DNA from: Croceicoccus estronivorus
GTDB lineage: Bacteria; Pseudomonadota; Alphaproteobacteria; Sphingomonadales; Sphingomonadaceae
Assembly (NCBI RefSeq): GCF_001625325.1
Contig: NZ_JRQQ01000003.1
Location: forward strand, 242,096 to 306,095
Length of the DNA stretch: 64,000 bases
Reading direction: 5' to 3'
Shown: positions 7,789-15,825 of the stretch, in pieces
Numbering within the stretch: position 1 is the stretch's first letter
Layout: every line of letters starts with the position of its first letter
Translations under genes and position numbers: made by a program
The notes under the pieces: generated by a model
Told to the model about the DNA's origin: nothing
The model's input: the letters and a program-made list of their open reading frames with translations, nothing else
The model's database searches: none

Positions 7789-8571
7789 ATGACGACATCT
7801 TTGAAAGCCCTGTTCAATTTAGAGGGCAAGACGGCGCTGGTGACAGGTGGTTCGCGCGGGCTGGGCTTCCAGATATGCGAGGCATTGGGCGAATACGGTG
7901 CCAAAGTGATCCTGACCGCGCGCAAGCAGGGCGAGCTGGACGAAGCGGTTGCCACCCTGGAGGCCAGGGGTATCGCGGCGAGCGCGATTGCGGCGGATGT
8001 CGGGAAGCCGGATGAGCCTGAACGGATTGCGGCCCGGATCGAAGATGAGGGCGGCCGGGTCGACATCCTGGTGAACAATGCCGGCACCTCATGGGGATCT
8101 CCGACCGAAGATATGCCGCTCGACGGCTGGAACAAGCTGATGGCGGTCAATCTGACGGCGCCGTTCCTGCTGGCGCAGCAGGTGGCCAAACGCTTCATGC
8201 TGCCGGCCGGATGGGGGCGCATTGTCAATGTTGCTTCGGTGGAAGGGCTGATGGGGCATCATCCGAACATGATCGGCACCATCGCCTACAATGCCAGCAA
8301 GGGCGGGTTGGTGAATTTCACACGCGCGCTGGCGGCTGAATGGGCCGCGCGAGGGATCACCGTCAACGCGATTGCCCCCGGCTATTTCCCCTCGAAGCTC
8401 ACCGGCTACGTGCTCGACAAGCACGGGGAAGAACTGATTGCGGGAACACCGAGCGGGCGGCTGGGCAATGATGACGACCTGAAAGGTGCGGCCCTGCTCT
8501 TCGCCAGCGATGCGGGCGCCCACATCAACGGACAAGTGCTCGCCATCGATGGGGGCGCGACAATAATCTGA
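7789..8571 (+). CDS. Short-chain dehydrogenase/reductase (SDR)
   Basis: 260 residues with TGGSRGLG at 19-26, NNAG at 97-100 and the triad S150, Y167, K171 (AYNASKGG). Arg after the second strand (LTARKQGEL) suggests NADP(H), as in gluconate 5-dehydrogenase and acyl carrier reductase types. I chose the ATG at 7789, preceded by GAGGA, rather than the in-frame ATG at 7750 that would overlap the previous SDR. The protein differs clearly from its neighbour, so the two probably act on different steps or stereoisomers. Confidence 0.86.
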   Translation: MTTSLKALFNLEGKTALVTGGSRGLGFQICEALGEYGAKVILTARKQGELDEAVATLEARGIAASAIAADVGKPDEPERIAARIEDEGGRVDILVNNAGTSWGSPTEDMPLDGWNKLMAVNLTAPFLLAQQVAKRFMLPAGWGRIVNVASVEGLMGHHPNMIGTIAYNASKGGLVNFTRALAAEWAARGITVNAIAPGYFPSKLTGYVLDKHGEELIAGTPSGRLGNDDDLKGAALLFASDAGAHINGQVLAIDGGATII

Positions 8572-8585
8572 CGGAGGAGGATGCC

Positions 8586-9593
8586 GTGAATAAGATCAGC
8601 CAGTTTGGTACCCGCTACCCATTTCACCCCTTTCCCACCGGCTGGTTCTCGGTCGGTTTCGCCGATGATCTGGCACCTGGAGATGTGAGGCCGCTGCGCT
8701 ATTTCGACCAGGACATGGTGCTGTTCCGCACGGAAAGTGGCAAGGTCGTGGTGACGGACGCGCATTGCCCGCATCTGGGTGCGCACCTGGGCTACGAAAG
8801 CTGGGTCGAAGGTGAAACGATTGTTTGCCCGTTTCATCAGTGGCGCTACGGCACGAATGGCAAGTGCGTGGCCATTCCGTTCACGAAGGCCATTCCTCCG
8901 CAGGCGAAAGTGCGTGTCTGGCCGACGGTTGAGCGCGGTGGCATGATCTTCATCTGGCATGATCTCAATGGTGTGGAGCCGACATTCGAACTGCCAGAAT
9001 ATGACGAAAGCAAACGGATCCCGGGGGCGGGGTTTCGCAAGCTGCATGACGATTTCGGCTCGGCCCATCCGCAGGATGTGTTCGAAAACGGCGTTGATTT
9101 TGCCCATTTCCCGGGTGTGCATTCCACCGGCCGTGCAGTCAGCGACGGTGCAATTCTGACCGACGGGCATCGTTTCTATAGCCCCGTGCGGATCTTGCCG
9201 TCCGATTATGCGGGCCCTGCTGACACGAAAGAGGTCGGTTCGACAGTGGAAACTGAAGTTCTGGGTGGCGGGCTGTCACGGGTCGAAAGCCGCACGCCGC
9301 ACGCTCCGGGGCTTACGACCATCTACTATGTTTCAGTGACGCCGGTGTCCGCCGATCTCAGCCACTATTGGGTCCATCAATTCTTCCTGCGCGATGATGA
9401 TTGCCCGATGAGCGAGGAAGCGATCGAAAAGTTCACGCAGCTCGCCGCACAACATGGCGAGGTTGAGCAGTGGAGTGACGGCAAGATCTGGCCTCACAAG
9501 GCTTACGTCGATCAGCCGCTGTTGAGCGCTGTCGATGGACCGATCCTCAAATACCGTGAATGGTACACGCAATTTCATCCGGCGGTCGCGTAG
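8586..9593 (+). CDS. Rieske non-haem iron oxygenase (KshA/VanA-like)
   Basis: 335-residue oxygenase. The Rieske [2Fe-2S] ligands are C61, H63, C81 and H84 (CPHLGAHLG, then CPFHQW). The mononuclear iron site shows D171, H174 and H179 (VDFAHFPGVH). Length and layout match single-component-type oxygenases such as 3-ketosteroid 9-alpha-hydroxylase or vanillate demethylase rather than ring-hydroxylating alpha subunits with a beta partner; no beta subunit is nearby. The GTG start at 8586 is preceded by GGAGGAGG; an ATG five bases upstream gives only ATG CCG TGA. It needs a reductase, which is not in this operon; the PDR-type reductase at 48.2-49.2 kb is a candidate. Last gene of the operon. Confidence 0.88.
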   Translation: MNKISQFGTRYPFHPFPTGWFSVGFADDLAPGDVRPLRYFDQDMVLFRTESGKVVVTDAHCPHLGAHLGYESWVEGETIVCPFHQWRYGTNGKCVAIPFTKAIPPQAKVRVWPTVERGGMIFIWHDLNGVEPTFELPEYDESKRIPGAGFRKLHDDFGSAHPQDVFENGVDFAHFPGVHSTGRAVSDGAILTDGHRFYSPVRILPSDYAGPADTKEVGSTVETEVLGGGLSRVESRTPHAPGLTTIYYVSVTPVSADLSHYWVHQFFLRDDDCPMSEEAIEKFTQLAAQHGEVEQWSDGKIWPHKAYVDQPLLSAVDGPILKYREWYTQFHPAVA

Positions 9594-9610
9594 GGGCGGC
9601 CAGGAAATGA

Positions 9611-9641
9611 TGATCGCTTCCCCAGAGCGGGGAAGCGATCA
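9611..9641. terminator. Bidirectional hairpin between convergent genes
   Basis: A perfect 13-bp stem (TGATCGCTTCCCC with GGGGAAGCGATCA) and a 5-nt loop lies between the Rieske gene and the convergent SDR, overlapping the SDR stop codon. There is no clear T-run, so its strength as a terminator is uncertain. Confidence 0.6.
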
Positions 9642-10415
9642 GTCCCCGGCCATCGAAGCCAGAGTGGCATCAAAGCGCTCACGCGCGCGTTCGATGAAGC
9701 TCGGGTGAGTCAGGATCATGAAGCGATCGGTCATTGCCCCATCGAAGGCAATGGCGGCAGCTTCATCGGGCGAGATTGAATCCGGTGGCGTCGGCCGGTC
9801 AGGATCGGCTTTGTCGAATATCGCGGTTGAAACCGGGCCTGGCATCAGCATCGACACGCCGATCCGAGGATGGTTTTCCGCCATATCGGCCCGTAATCCT
9901 TCCGCGATCGGCCACAGGGCATGCTTGGTCGCGCAATAGCCGGAAAGGTGCGGATAGCTGGCCATCGCGCCTGTCGATGCCGTAATGACGATCTGCCCTG
10001 GGGTGCCTGTTTCCAGCATCAGCGGCAGAAATGCCTGAATCGTCTGGATCGTACCGACGACATTCACTTCGAACAGCAACCGAAGATGCGACGGGGGAAT
10101 GTCGATGATGCTGCCCTGGCGCAGGATCCCGGCATTGGCGAACAGCAATGCGACCGGGGGGCAATGCTGCTGCACTTGCATGGCAAAGGCGTCGATCGCC
10201 ATCCCATTCGTGACATCGACCGCCTGGGGAAACGCTCGTTGTCCCAGTGTTTCGATCTGCCGTGCCGTTTCGGCCAGCCCTGCTTCGTCGAGATCGCATA
10301 GCGCCACAGTCATGCCGCGCCGGGCGGCCGCCATCGCGAGTGCGCGGCCGATCCCTGACCCGGCCCCGGTGATGACGGCCGTCCGCCCTTCGAGAGACAG
10401 CGCGGGGCGGCTCAT
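9639..10415 (-). CDS. Short-chain dehydrogenase/reductase (SDR)
   Basis: 258 residues: TGAGSGIG at 17-24, NAG in the middle strand (FANAGIL), and YCATK as the catalytic YxxxK. An Asp after the second strand (ALCDLDEAG) points to NAD(H), unlike the SDRs of the first operon. Its start overlaps the end of the luciferase-like monooxygenase gene by four bases, so the two are co-transcribed on the minus strand. Probably oxidises an alcohol product; substrate unknown. Confidence 0.86.
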   Translation of the reverse strand: MSRPALSLEGRTAVITGAGSGIGRALAMAAARRGMTVALCDLDEAGLAETARQIETLGQRAFPQAVDVTNGMAIDAFAMQVQQHCPPVALLFANAGILRQGSIIDIPPSHLRLLFEVNVVGTIQTIQAFLPLMLETGTPGQIVITASTGAMASYPHLSGYCATKHALWPIAEGLRADMAENHPRIGVSMLMPGPVSTAIFDKADPDRPTPPDSISPDEAAAIAFDGAMTDRFMILTHPSFIERARERFDATLASMAGD

Positions 10416-11542
10416 CTGAAGTGCGGGATGACGTGCGTGCCGATCTTGCGCAGGGTTTCCATCTGCGCCCAGTGCGGGACCGTGCCCATATTCGTCATGA
10501 ACAGGATCTCATCCGCACCGGCATCGGCGAGCTGTTGAACATAGTCGATGCAGTCGGCCACGCTGCCATAGGCATTCTGCGCATTGAGGATGCCTTCGCT
10601 GGGCTTGCGGTCGCCTTCGCTTTCACGCAGATCCATGGTCAGCGTTTCCGAAGCAAGTTTGGTAGTGATGATGGTCTTGCCCCCTTCGTCAACCAGTTGA
10701 TCGCCCCAGCTGTCCGGATCGGGGCGTGGGCCGCCACCATACCAGTAGTTCAGCGATTCATAGAAGTACCGCTGTCCGCGCAGACCGATCTTGCGGGCCT
10801 GTTCGACATCGTCGAGCACGATAGTCGGGCACAGTGCTGCAAGGTGCTGGATCGGGCGGTAGCCGACCTGATCGGCGGGATCGCGCGATGTCCATGCGTC
10901 GCGATAGATCTGGTTCTTCTTCCTGACTTCCTCCGGGCCGCCGAAGCCGAGCACAAGTGCGCCCATCCCGCGCTGCCCTGCGCGAGCCAGGGTTTCGAGG
11001 TTGGTGCAGGCCAGATACATTGGCGGATGCGGGTCCTGAAACGGCTTGGGATGGATAGGCCGTGACGGAATATTGATGTTCGTCCCGTTGTGTTCGACTT
11101 CTTCTTCCACGAACATGCGCGGGATCAGATACATTGCCTCGTCGATGATCGGCTGCAATTCTCCGAGATCGTATCCGTAGGCGCCGGCTTCCTGCTGGCT
11201 CCCACCTTTCCCGACCCCGAAATGAAGCCGTCCCTTGGACAGGATATCCAGCGTCGCCACCCGCTCGGCAACCTTGATGGGGTGGTTCATCGCCGGCATC
11301 AGGCACACGACGCCATGACCGATGCCGATCCGCGATGTCCGCCCTGCAAGATAGGCAAGGAACGTTTCGGGCGCGCTCATGTGCGCATAATGGGTGAGAG
11401 ATGTGTGTTCCACACTCCACACAACGTCGAATCCGAGATCTTCGGCGAGCAGCGCCTGCTCGACCAGCTCGTTGAATACCTGCACTTCGCCGCGCGGAGA
11501 CGCATCGACGATCTGTGCTTCAAAGATAATTGAAAAGCGCAT
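10412..11542 (-). CDS. Luciferase-like (LLM class) flavin monooxygenase
   Basis: 376-residue TIM-barrel protein of the bacterial luciferase/LLM class. It begins MRFSIIFEAQIVD, then has LAEDLGFDVVWSVEH, a GRTSRIGIGHGV strand, and GRLHFGVGKGG followed by a bulge region. Such enzymes use reduced FMN or F420 for monooxygenation or desulfonation. I chose the ATG at 11542 since GGGAGG lies just upstream; an ATG at 11554 overlaps that site. It is divergent from the LysR gene at 11.6 kb, which may control it. No flavin reductase gene is adjacent, so reduced flavin must come from elsewhere. Confidence 0.85.
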   Translation of the reverse strand: MRFSIIFEAQIVDASPRGEVQVFNELVEQALLAEDLGFDVVWSVEHTSLTHYAHMSAPETFLAYLAGRTSRIGIGHGVVCLMPAMNHPIKVAERVATLDILSKGRLHFGVGKGGSQQEAGAYGYDLGELQPIIDEAMYLIPRMFVEEEVEHNGTNINIPSRPIHPKPFQDPHPPMYLACTNLETLARAGQRGMGALVLGFGGPEEVRKKNQIYRDAWTSRDPADQVGYRPIQHLAALCPTIVLDDVEQARKIGLRGQRYFYESLNYWYGGGPRPDPDSWGDQLVDEGGKTIITTKLASETLTMDLRESEGDRKPSEGILNAQNAYGSVADCIDYVQQLADAGADEILFMTNMGTVPHWAQMETLRKIGTHVIPHFR

Positions 11543-11597
11543 CGGTCCTCCCATCCTGAGTTGAGGGGACGGTCGTCTCGATTAGGGCTGGTTTCAA

Positions 11598-12581
11598 ATG
11601 CCCTTTGCGTGCCATATCGTTGTCATGGTGGCATCGCTTTCTAATCCGACTGTTCCGCGTGAAGTCGCGACCCTCCGCACTTTGCGGATCGCGAAGCATT
11701 TTCCGTTCTTCCTGATCGTGGCGGAAGAACAGAATCTCCATCGCGCGGCCGAACGGCTCAATATCGCCCAGTCGGCATTGTCCCGGCGCATCGCGGATCT
11801 GGAGCGCGAACTGGGCGATGTGAAGCTGTTCGAGCGTCAGGCGCGAGGGGTGGAGATCACTGACGCAGGACGCCTGCTTGCCCGCAACGTGCGCGAGATA
11901 CTTTACGATATAGAGGAAGTCAGTCGCCGGGTGGCACGGCTCGCACGTGGAGATATGGGGACGCTGCGGCTGGCCTTTTCCGAAGCGATGATCCGTCGCC
12001 CGTTGCTGCCGACCGTGATCAAGCGGTTCAGGCACGTCTATCCTGACGTTGAATTGAAAGCGTTCCCGCTGACATCCGAAGCCCAGCGGCAACGCATGCG
12101 GGGCGGAGAGATCGACATCGGCTTCGTAATAGAGGAAGCCAACGATGCAGAGGAATTCGATGTCCTGCGCGTTGGCCAGGACAAGTTCATGCTGGTCCTG
12201 CCTGCCGACCATCCGCTGACGGCCAAAGACGTGGTTTCCATTCGGGATCTGGCCAATGAGCAACTGATCTTTCCGGCGCGCAGCCTGTCGCCGCGTCTGT
12301 TCGACCGAATGGTGTCGGCATTCGATGTGAACAATGTTTCTCCGATTATCTCAGTCGAAGTCAGCGCCGTCGACATTGCCTACGGGCTCGTCGCTTCGGG
12401 CATGGGGCTGGCGATCGTGACGGCTGCGAAGCCGGACCGGGCCCCTGTCGATGTGGAATTGCGCGACCTTACCGATCTCGATCTTCCGCTCCAGCTGACG
12501 ATGATTTCACGCAAGTCGAACGATTCCCCTCTTCTCGGGAATTTCAGCCGGGTGGTGGAGGAAGTGATTGCTGGGCAATGA
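11598..12581 (+). CDS. LysR-family transcriptional regulator
   Basis: About 327 residues. The N-terminal winged helix-turn-helix is clear (NLHRAAERLNIAQSALSRRI), followed by the linker helix and a periplasmic-binding-like effector domain (TLRLAFSEAM, then HPLTAKDVVSIRDL). The true start is unsure: the ATG at 11598 gives an N-terminal extension of about 30 residues before the usual beginning (ATLRTLRIAKHF). Divergently placed to the LLM monooxygenase and SDR pair with a gap of only about 55 nt, the standard arrangement for a LysR activator and its target. Effector unknown. Confidence 0.85.
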   Translation: MPFACHIVVMVASLSNPTVPREVATLRTLRIAKHFPFFLIVAEEQNLHRAAERLNIAQSALSRRIADLERELGDVKLFERQARGVEITDAGRLLARNVREILYDIEEVSRRVARLARGDMGTLRLAFSEAMIRRPLLPTVIKRFRHVYPDVELKAFPLTSEAQRQRMRGGEIDIGFVIEEANDAEEFDVLRVGQDKFMLVLPADHPLTAKDVVSIRDLANEQLIFPARSLSPRLFDRMVSAFDVNNVSPIISVEVSAVDIAYGLVASGMGLAIVTAAKPDRAPVDVELRDLTDLDLPLQLTMISRKSNDSPLLGNFSRVVEEVIAGQ

Positions 12582-12698
12582 CCTTCTGACGACCGGAGCG
12601 GTCCCGGCATTGCATTGAACTGCGGGAGCAGCCTCCCTGCACAGTGAAGCCAACGGCGTGCCCAAAGCATTTGCCTGATTTTCTGATATTGCCATCTT

Positions 12699-12704
12699 TA
12701 TAAT
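12699..12704 (+). promoter_or_regulatory. Candidate -10 element before the quinoprotein gene
   Basis: A perfect TATAAT lies 60 nt before the quinoprotein start in a locally AT-rich stretch. No good -35 is seen at 16-18 nt spacing, so an activator may be needed. Confidence 0.3.
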
Positions 12705-12763
12705 GAAAGATAGATTGATGGCAGTAGCGGCGTCGAGATAGTCGCCGTTGGGGAGAACAGGGG

Positions 12764-14719
12764 ATGTCACAGGTGAAGGCGCGCACGGCGCTGATCTGGC
12801 CAAATGCGGCATGGCTGCTGGGTGCAGCGACACTGGGGTTGTTGGGCAAGGTTGCCATGGCCGATGCCGGGGAACCGACAGACCAGGGCCGCAAGGTTTA
12901 TGCTGAACACTGTGCCGCCTGCCACGGGGCTGGACTGGAAGGGGGCGCAGCGCCGGCTCTGAAGGGTGAGGCTTTCCGTCTGAAATGGACTGGCAAGGCA
13001 GCGGACGAACTGAGGGCGGCCCTGGCGACGATGCCGCTCGGTTCACCAGAAGCGCTTTCAGCCGAAGAACACCGCGCCATGTTCGACCTTTTGCGCACTG
13101 AAAATGGCTTTGCTGCGGGTGAGCGATTGGTGGCAGCGGCCCGGGATGCCACTGCGGCTGCGAAGGAAAAGCCGGTCTCCGCACCGAACTTGCCTACGCC
13201 GCCGGAGCATTTCGGCACTACTACGGCAACAATGCCGGGCGATGCGGAACTGGCGTCACCGGCCCCCGGTGACTGGCCGATGTACAATCGCGATTACGCC
13301 GGTCAGCGGTACTCTCCGCTCAAGCAGATCAACCGGACCAATGCCGGACGCCTTGTTCCACGTTGCGTCCTCCAGTTGGGGGAGGTCGGCAGCTTTCAAG
13401 CCTCTCCGGTTGCCTATGAAGGGCGCCTCTATCTCACCACCGCCCACGGCACTTATGCGGTGGACGGGGCGACGTGTCGTAAGCTGTGGGAACATCAGCA
13501 TGAACCGATGGGTGGTGAAGGCTTGGCCAACAGCCGCGGCGTTGCACTATATCAGGGCAAGATATTCCGTGGGGCTCCCGATGGCTGGCTGTTCGCGCTG
13601 GATGCTGAAACCGGCAAGCTGCTGTGGCGGGTTCACGCGACGGACGGCAATACGAACCATGCGTTGAGCGCAGCCATCGCCGCTTTCGACGGAATGGTGT
13701 TTATCGGCAACGCAGGCGGCGATCGCGGCGCGACAGGGCGGGTCTATGCTTTCGATGCCGAGACCGGGGAGCATCGCTGGACTTTCAATACCGTGCCGGA
13801 GCCGGGTGAATTCGGATACGAGACATGGGGCGGCGGCACATATGTCGGCGGCGGCGGGATGTGGTCGACAATCACTGTCGATCCCGGTGAAGGGCGACTG
13901 TTCGTTCCGGTGGGCAATCCGGGCTCCGATCTCGACGGCAGGATGCGGCCGGGCGACAATCTCTTCACGAATTCGATTGTGGCGCTGGACGCCAGAACGG
14001 GCAAGCGCATCTGGCATGTGCAACAGGTGCCGCATGACGTGCATGATCGGAACACTGCGGCGGCCCCCGTTCTCTATACCCGCGATGGCCGGCGCTACAT
14101 GGCGGTGGCGACCAAGGGCTCGTGGCTCTATCTCTATGATCGCGACACGCGGGAATTGCTTTCGCAGAGCGAGACCGGGCGGCATCTGAACGCCGAAGTC
14201 GCGCCCGGCGACACGCCGGTAAGAATCTGTCCCGGAACATTGGGCGGGACCGAGTGGAATGGCCCGGGTTACGATCCCGCCAGTGGCCTGCTCTTCGTCA
14301 ACACCGTAGAGCGTTGCGCCACTCTGACGCGGCAGCCTGAAGGCGGGAAGAATCCGTTTGGCGGTATTCCGGGCTATGATCCGCCGGAGGACAGTTTCGG
14401 TTGGTTGAGAGCATTCGATGCCGTGAGCGGCCGTGAACGCTGGGTCTATCGCGCCGATGCTCCCATGCTTGCAGGTATCACACCCACTGCCGGGGGGATC
14501 GTGATGACCGGGACGGGCAGTGGCGATTTTCTCGTCTTTGAAAGCAAGACTGGGAAGGTGTTGCGCCGCTTCTATACAGGAGGCGCCATTGGCGGCGGGG
14601 TGTCCACATATCTGGCCGATGGGGAGCAATTGGTGGCGGTGGCCACTGGCAACAGTTCCCGTTCGATCTGGAAATCGACGGGCGCGGCTACATTGATCGT
14701 CTTCGGATTACCCGATTGA
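12764..14719 (+). CDS. PQQ-type quinoprotein dehydrogenase with N-terminal cytochrome c domain
   Basis: 651 residues. An N-terminal hydrophobic segment (AAWLLGAATLGLLGKVAMA) looks like a signal peptide, so the protein is periplasmic. A class I cytochrome c domain follows with the haem motif CAACH at about 50-54. From about residue 165 a quinoprotein beta-propeller begins (DWPMYNRDYAGQRYSPL), with repeated blade motifs such as AFDAETGEHRW and ALDARTGKRIW. No adjacent Cys-Cys pair of methanol-dehydrogenase type is present. It would oxidise an alcohol or aldehyde and pass electrons to the built-in haem. In type II quinohaemoproteins the haem domain is C-terminal, so this order is inverted. No PQQ synthesis genes are in the window. 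Confidence 0.84.
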   Translation: MSQVKARTALIWPNAAWLLGAATLGLLGKVAMADAGEPTDQGRKVYAEHCAACHGAGLEGGAAPALKGEAFRLKWTGKAADELRAALATMPLGSPEALSAEEHRAMFDLLRTENGFAAGERLVAAARDATAAAKEKPVSAPNLPTPPEHFGTTTATMPGDAELASPAPGDWPMYNRDYAGQRYSPLKQINRTNAGRLVPRCVLQLGEVGSFQASPVAYEGRLYLTTAHGTYAVDGATCRKLWEHQHEPMGGEGLANSRGVALYQGKIFRGAPDGWLFALDAETGKLLWRVHATDGNTNHALSAAIAAFDGMVFIGNAGGDRGATGRVYAFDAETGEHRWTFNTVPEPGEFGYETWGGGTYVGGGGMWSTITVDPGEGRLFVPVGNPGSDLDGRMRPGDNLFTNSIVALDARTGKRIWHVQQVPHDVHDRNTAAAPVLYTRDGRRYMAVATKGSWLYLYDRDTRELLSQSETGRHLNAEVAPGDTPVRICPGTLGGTEWNGPGYDPASGLLFVNTVERCATLTRQPEGGKNPFGGIPGYDPPEDSFGWLRAFDAVSGRERWVYRADAPMLAGITPTAGGIVMTGTGSGDFLVFESKTGKVLRRFYTGGAIGGGVSTYLADGEQLVAVATGNSSRSIWKSTGAATLIVFGLPD

Positions 14720-14759
14720 CCACCTGTGCAGCCGAGCGCGTCGATAATGAATGCCAGCG

Positions 14760-15542
14760 TCAGACCAGCAAGGCGCCGCCGTCGACTGCCCAGGTCGCAC
14801 CGGTGACGAATGCGGCGGCCGGACTGGCGAGGAACTGTACGACGCGAGCCACTTCATCGGGTTCACCAAACCGGCCCAGTGGGACCTGTGACAGCTGCCT
14901 GCCGCCGCTCGGGGCGGCACCGGAGGCCATTGCCTTTTTGATGGCCGCCTGAATCGTTTCAGTAAGGATCGGTCCCGGTGCGACGGCGTTGACGCGGATG
15001 CCTTCGGCGGCGAGTTCGCGCGCCATTACCTGAGTCAATGAAACGAGCCCTGCCTTGGAGGAGGCATAGGCTGCCTTGCCGGGTGTGGGGCGTAGCGCCT
15101 GAACCGATGCGATGTTCACGATTGCGCCGGACTTTTCTGCTGCCATGACACGCGCGGCTGCTTGCGACATGTGCATCGCGCCCTTGAGATTGACGTCGAA
15201 CAGCAGATCCCAGTGCGCTTCGTCGAGGTCAAGAAAGGGGGACGAAGGAAACAGTCCCGCGCAGTTGATGAGAAGGTCTATGCGACCATGCCGTGCCCGC
15301 GCGAACTCCACGACCCGATCGGCTTCGGCCCATTGCGCCATGTCGCAGGCGATAGTCGCGACGTCGGACGGTTGAAGCTCCTGCGCTATCGCCGCGAGGC
15401 CTTCCTCGTTCTTGTCCGCCAATATCAGGCGGGCGCCTGCCGCGGCAAAGCGCAAGGCAACTGCCCGGCCAATTCCGGCTGCGCCGCCGGTGATGATCGC
15501 GACCTGGCCGTCAAGCGAGCAAAGCGTGCTGAGATTGTCCAC
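14760..15542 (-). CDS. Short-chain dehydrogenase/reductase (SDR)
   Basis: 260 residues with TGGAAGIG at about 18-25, NCAGLF in the central strand and the YASSK catalytic motif. An Asp after the second strand (LILADKNEEG) suggests NAD(H). I prefer the GTG at 15542, preceded by AGGGAG about 11 nt upstream, because it gives normal SDR length; an ATG at 15629 would add 29 residues of uncharacteristic sequence. It is convergent with the quinoprotein gene, with only 40 nt between the ends, and divergent from the flavoprotein gene. Confidence 0.82.
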   Translation of the reverse strand: MDNLSTLCSLDGQVAIITGGAAGIGRAVALRFAAAGARLILADKNEEGLAAIAQELQPSDVATIACDMAQWAEADRVVEFARARHGRIDLLINCAGLFPSSPFLDLDEAHWDLLFDVNLKGAMHMSQAAARVMAAEKSGAIVNIASVQALRPTPGKAAYASSKAGLVSLTQVMARELAAEGIRVNAVAPGPILTETIQAAIKKAMASGAAPSGGRQLSQVPLGRFGEPDEVARVVQFLASPAAAFVTGATWAVDGGALLV

Positions 15543-15745
15543 GAATCTTGCGCTCCCTAGGATGCTGAAACGGCATTGACTGCCGGATGGGGCATCATGC
15601 TGCGGCCATGGAAACTCATGGAAATCCAAAGTTTATCGATCATCAGAACTTGTTCCTCCCCCTGGCGGTCAATGGTTTGGCCGATTTCCAACCCGTTGTT
15701 GGGTCTGGAAGTACGAATCGGCGTTCGTTTTGGCTGCAACTACAA

Positions 15746-15774
15746 TTGACAGCAATCTCCATCCTCGCAATGAT
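15746..15774 (+). promoter_or_regulatory. Candidate sigma-70 promoter of the flavoprotein gene
   Basis: A perfect TTGACA (15746-15751), 17-nt spacer and AATGAT (15769-15774) lie in the gap between the minus-strand SDR and the plus-strand OYE-like gene. Transcription would start near 15781. Confidence 0.45.
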
Positions 15775-15825
15775 TATTAGAACTAGAAATCAATGCCAAG
15801 TTGAAGACTAATTGCTGGCCGATCA

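Noticed and set aside
6945..8228. A long minus-strand open frame (427 codons) opposite the SDR pair
   Set aside because: It is a shadow of the GC-rich coding strand; the plus strand has two clear SDRs with full motifs and ribosome sites.
8581..8589. ATG CCG TGA mini-frame before the Rieske oxygenase
   Set aside because: Only two codons; the GTG at 8586 with its ribosome site is the real start. A leader role is possible but unsupported.
13547..14629. A 360-codon minus-strand frame opposite the quinoprotein gene
   Set aside because: Antisense shadow; the quinoprotein beta-propeller motifs occupy the plus strand.
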